From NCBI GenBank assembly GCA_019022495.1, contig JAFEKR010000024.1:1-64000 (forward strand): 64,000 bases of DNA, written 5' to 3'. How positions within the stretch are numbered: position 1 is the stretch's first letter; each line of letters begins with the position of its first letter. Origin of the DNA: Epichloe hybrida. Its lineage: Eukaryota > Ascomycota > Sordariomycetes > Hypocreales > Clavicipitaceae. Below the pieces are notes generated by a model. It made no database searches and was not told where the DNA came from. It was given only the letters and a program-made list of their open reading frames with translations. The translations under genes and the position numbers were made by a program. Shown here piece after piece: positions 59,451 to 64,000 of the stretch.

Positions 59451-59733
59451 AACTTAAATAACTAATTTAATAAAATAGCTAATAATATAAGTATAAGAAT
59501 AATAGCTTTCTTTTAATTATTATATTAATACTACCAAATAAAAAGACCCACTTTTTATTTACCTAACACTACATTTGTAGTTTCTGTAGTGTAGTGTAGT
59601 TAGTATAGTTAGTAACTACACTAACTACAAGAAAAAAAAACTACATTACACTAAGTACTAGCTAAAAAAAACTACACTACAAATACAAAATTTTCCTAAA
59701 AACTACACTAACTACACTACAAACAATGCTCTG
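59451..59733. mobile_element. hAT-like right arm, TACAC subfamily
   Basis: Nearly identical to 31616-31899, with GTAGT/ACTAC palindromic runs and the terminus ACAATGCTCTG ending at 59733. The left part is missing. Confidence 0.75.
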
Positions 59734-60279
59734 CTTACCTCTAAGTTATATAGTATAGTTTAAGGTGTAAATATTGCTTATATAATTTCTATAACTTTAT
59801 ATTAGATTATAGATTAATTAAAGATGCCTTAAATCCCTATAATTCTCTATATCAACTCTTTTTTATTATATAAATACCTTATAAAGCTAGGAACTATAAA
59901 GGAGAAGAAACTAATAATTAATATTATAGCTTTTTATTAATTATATAAGAGGTATTAGATTTATAAAGTTAGGTAAATTAATAGTAATAATAATCTAGTA
60001 AATATAATAATAAAAGCATTACTAAATTTATTACTTTTCTCTTTAATTAATTTAAATAAATTAATAATTTATATAGAAGGATAGGTAAAAAGACTTATAA
60101 TATTAAGGGATAGGAACTTAAATAAGGACTAATAAACTAATTTAATTAACTAATACTATAATAGCTAATTAAAGCAGCGAATTCCTATTAAGGGATTTAC
60201 TTATATATACTTTCCTTTAATCTGATTTTTATTATATTTTTAAGCTCTTTAGCTATAAAGGAAAAAGAGAGACTACTAG
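59734..60279 (+). pseudogene. Family F RNase H end (copy 4 fragment)
   Basis: Collinear with about 1388-1934 and 30440-30988. It is the very end of pol and 3' UTR, truncated at the left by the hAT-like arm. All frames are broken. Confidence 0.8.
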
Positions 60280-60538
60280 TATTAAATCCTTTAGATTTTT
60301 ATTAGTTTAATTGTAGCTAAAGACTAGACTAAATTATAAGTCTAGTGTAATATATATAATATAATTAGCTATATTAATTTACTACCCTCTTTTTTACCTT
60401 ACTTATAAATTTCGCTTACTTTTCTAGCATCTAGACTTTCCCTCTTTTCTCCCCCTTTCCTAGCTAGCAAACTATCTCTCATTAACTTCAATACTACGGA
60501 ATTATCCTACTTGCGCAGGCACCTTGGTGTAACTAACA
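60280..60538 (+). repeat. Family F 3' LTR (copy 4)
   Basis: 259 bp, beginning TATTAAATCC (TGTT mutated) and ending TGTAACTAACA. CTTGCGCAGGCACC near the end is unmutated. Confidence 0.88.
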
Positions 60539-60757
60539 GAAAAAGATATAAAATTATTAGGAAATAAAGAAAGATAATTAAGGGGAGAAACAACTTAAAG
60601 GATAGCTAAGAATAATTACTAGCTTATAGTATTATAGTTAATACTATCTTAAACCTTACTAGCTTATTAAGGTAAAGAATAGCTAAGGTAATTATTAGTA
60701 GTATTATTGTAAGGAATATAGTAGCTAGATAACTAAACAAGATAACCTATATTATCC
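60539..60757. other. Last AT-rich filler before the compositional boundary
   Basis: No feature was recognised. Around 60,755 (ATCCCTATCAATTTTGG) the sequence changes abruptly from RIP-like AT-rich to balanced composition. Confidence 0.6.
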
Positions 60758-62153
60758 CTATCAATTTTGGTACTGCTTCACCTCCCACATGCAAAATGTA
60801 CTACGCATCTTGAACAGTAAAGTGGAAGTTAGCGCACGAAAAAAGGTGGAAGAGGGAAGTGTATTTCTAGCATGTGATTGCTGCTTGATAATCTTGACAC
60901 TGGTCCTTGCTTCGAATCGTTATCGAGAAAAGAGCAGACCACTTGGCCATAGCCTCACACATACATATCAGCGGGTAAGATCTTAGCTTTGTGGGTTGGC
61001 AGGGGTGGATTCCAGGGCGCTAATTCCAGTGGCGGCAGGGTGGCCGGGGCCGGGCGAATCATCGAATGCACGTCAGCGAGGAAAGCGTGGGGACAGGCAT
61101 TGACTAACAAGGCGGGCGGCCTTGGGGGCTGAGGCCCGTTGTTACCCTCGCTCCGTCTGCCTGTCCTGTCCTGTCCGGGATTGAGTATTGAATTGCGTGA
61201 TATTGGCTGGAGTGGGCTTTGCTACTCTTCAGCTCGCTCAGCTCCAGGCAAAGAAAAGGCGTCTCGTCCCGTCCGGCAGTTCGGAAAGGGGGGGATCCTT
61301 GCCGGCAAACCTACTAGTGCTGAGAAGTGCTGAGAAGTTGCTGACTGGCCCCCCTTTTGCGCTCGGTACGTACCATGTCAAGTTGTGCTTGTTACCATGA
61401 CGATTGTGATGATTAGTATCGCGTCTTCGAACATGAGCGATCGACACTACCGAGACGGATGAATGGCTCCGCGCAGCGTTTTTTTTTAAACTCTGATTTT
61501 CTTAAGGAGTGAGACAAGTGTGTCGATTGGAGGCAGTTCAGGTTGCAAATCAAACTCCGGCGGCAGGCCGAGCTAGCAAAGCTCATGCAAGGAAAGGCCT
61601 CGACTTTGAGGTGTCCGGTCTGCACCTTCTTCGCAACTCGCACCTGCACCCCGCCGCGCTTACGAAGAAAGTGACGGTTGATCTGAATCCTTGACCCTCG
61701 ACCTGTCGTAATATACGTGCATCACTTACATACACACTCGTCTCGTGGATGTCCTCCACATGGGAATCCCTCCCATGTTCGGAGCACGGAGGATGCCTCG
61801 CATCTTTTGCTCCCGTCCGTTAGCCCAGCCCAGCCCAGCCCAGTCCAATTCAGCCTAGCTCAGCTCTTCAGCGTCCTGAGCTTTTAGCTGCACCGTAAAA
61901 AGAGTCAAGCCTGACGAGCAAGATCAGGATCCAAATGCATCTACTATTCTTACTGCCGCTCCACCATTTAAGACACACTTTGCCGGATCTTTCTTCTTCT
62001 TGGCCAGAAGCTTGGACATATCACTGGGCACTTTCCTCCTCTGCAACCATTCTTATGCTTTCCTTGAGCATTGATACATCTAACTTCGTTGCTAACCTTG
62101 CCGACTAACGCACTTACACACAATACCTTCACACTCATACCATCATCATCACA
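60758..62153 (+). promoter_or_regulatory. Intergenic region and promoter/leader of the homocitrate synthase gene
   Basis: Unique, balanced-composition DNA without RIP signs. No convincing gene lies in it. It contains a GC-rich stretch at 61010-61060, a pentamer tract at 61822-61846 and a pyrimidine-rich segment at 61960-62130 close to the ATG, typical of filamentous-ascomycete leaders. I could not find a perfect TGACTCA (Cpc1/Gcn4) site. Confidence 0.55.
61822..61846. repeat. AGCCC pentamer tract
   Basis: Four tandem AGCCC units followed by AGTCC, about 310 bp upstream of the start codon. Confidence 0.85.

Positions 62154-64000
<1,847 letters not shown>

Noticed and set aside
60789..61694. 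Several small frames in the homocitrate synthase upstream region (60789, 61139, 61188, 61413, 61509)
   Set aside because: Overlapping frames on both strands in balanced-composition DNA, with no domain, splice structure or codon signal favouring any.
61550..61920. Lys14-like (TCCGGCGGC near 61556) and Gcn4/Cpc1-like (AGAGTCAA near 61901) sites
   Set aside because: Each departs from its consensus (TCCRNYGGA; TGASTCA) by at least one base, and such near-matches are expected by chance.

Overview
The window looks like nuclear DNA of a filamentous ascomycete (Pezizomycotina). The first ~60.75 kb is an extremely AT-rich, stop-codon-riddled block of nested transposable elements. Its repeat copies differ almost only by C/T and G/A transitions, the pattern left by repeat-induced point mutation (RIP). 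At about 60,755 the base composition switches abruptly to balanced sequence, followed by the only host gene, a multi-intron homocitrate synthase running off the right edge. No RNA gene, CRISPR array or prokaryotic feature is present. Layout of the block: (1) 1-2006 plus 10139-10204: the end of a decayed copia element (family F, ~259-bp LTR), split by a hAT-like element (2007-10138, exact 8-bp target duplication) that itself contains copia element A (2398-8627). (2) 10205-26300: hAT-like arms, copia element B (10711-18010, with an internal ~0.93-kb tandem duplication), a 97-bp tandem array and a decayed Tad1-like LINE (~19640-25400). (3) 26301-31247: a second F copy. (4) 31900-58302: one hAT-like element broken by three separate LTR retrotransposons: a young copia (32490-40153), an inverted F copy (40483-47489, carrying a 403-bp MITE) and element C (47857-58080), in which element D (50556-57367) is nested. 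Each of these insertions has a recognisable 5-bp target duplication, so the nesting order can be read directly. (5) 58303-60538: further LTR, hAT and F fragments. The only near-complete element protein is the gag-pol polyprotein of the 32490-40153 copia. It is one frame interrupted by seven CAA/CAG-type stops and one single-base frameshift, and one catalytic Asp of its reverse transcriptase is replaced by Asn. It is clearly younger and less mutated than its surroundings. The most unusual signals are: a family of hAT-like elements whose subterminal 5-mers differ by one base per subfamily (TACAT, TACAA, TACAC); a composite 1077-bp LTR containing a second primer-binding site, a second polypurine tract and Pol III-like A/B boxes; and hAT ends with mismatched flanks that look like scars of recombination. 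Coordinates of LTRs, TIRs and target duplications were read base by base. Boundaries of the LINE and of some AT-rich fillers are approximate.
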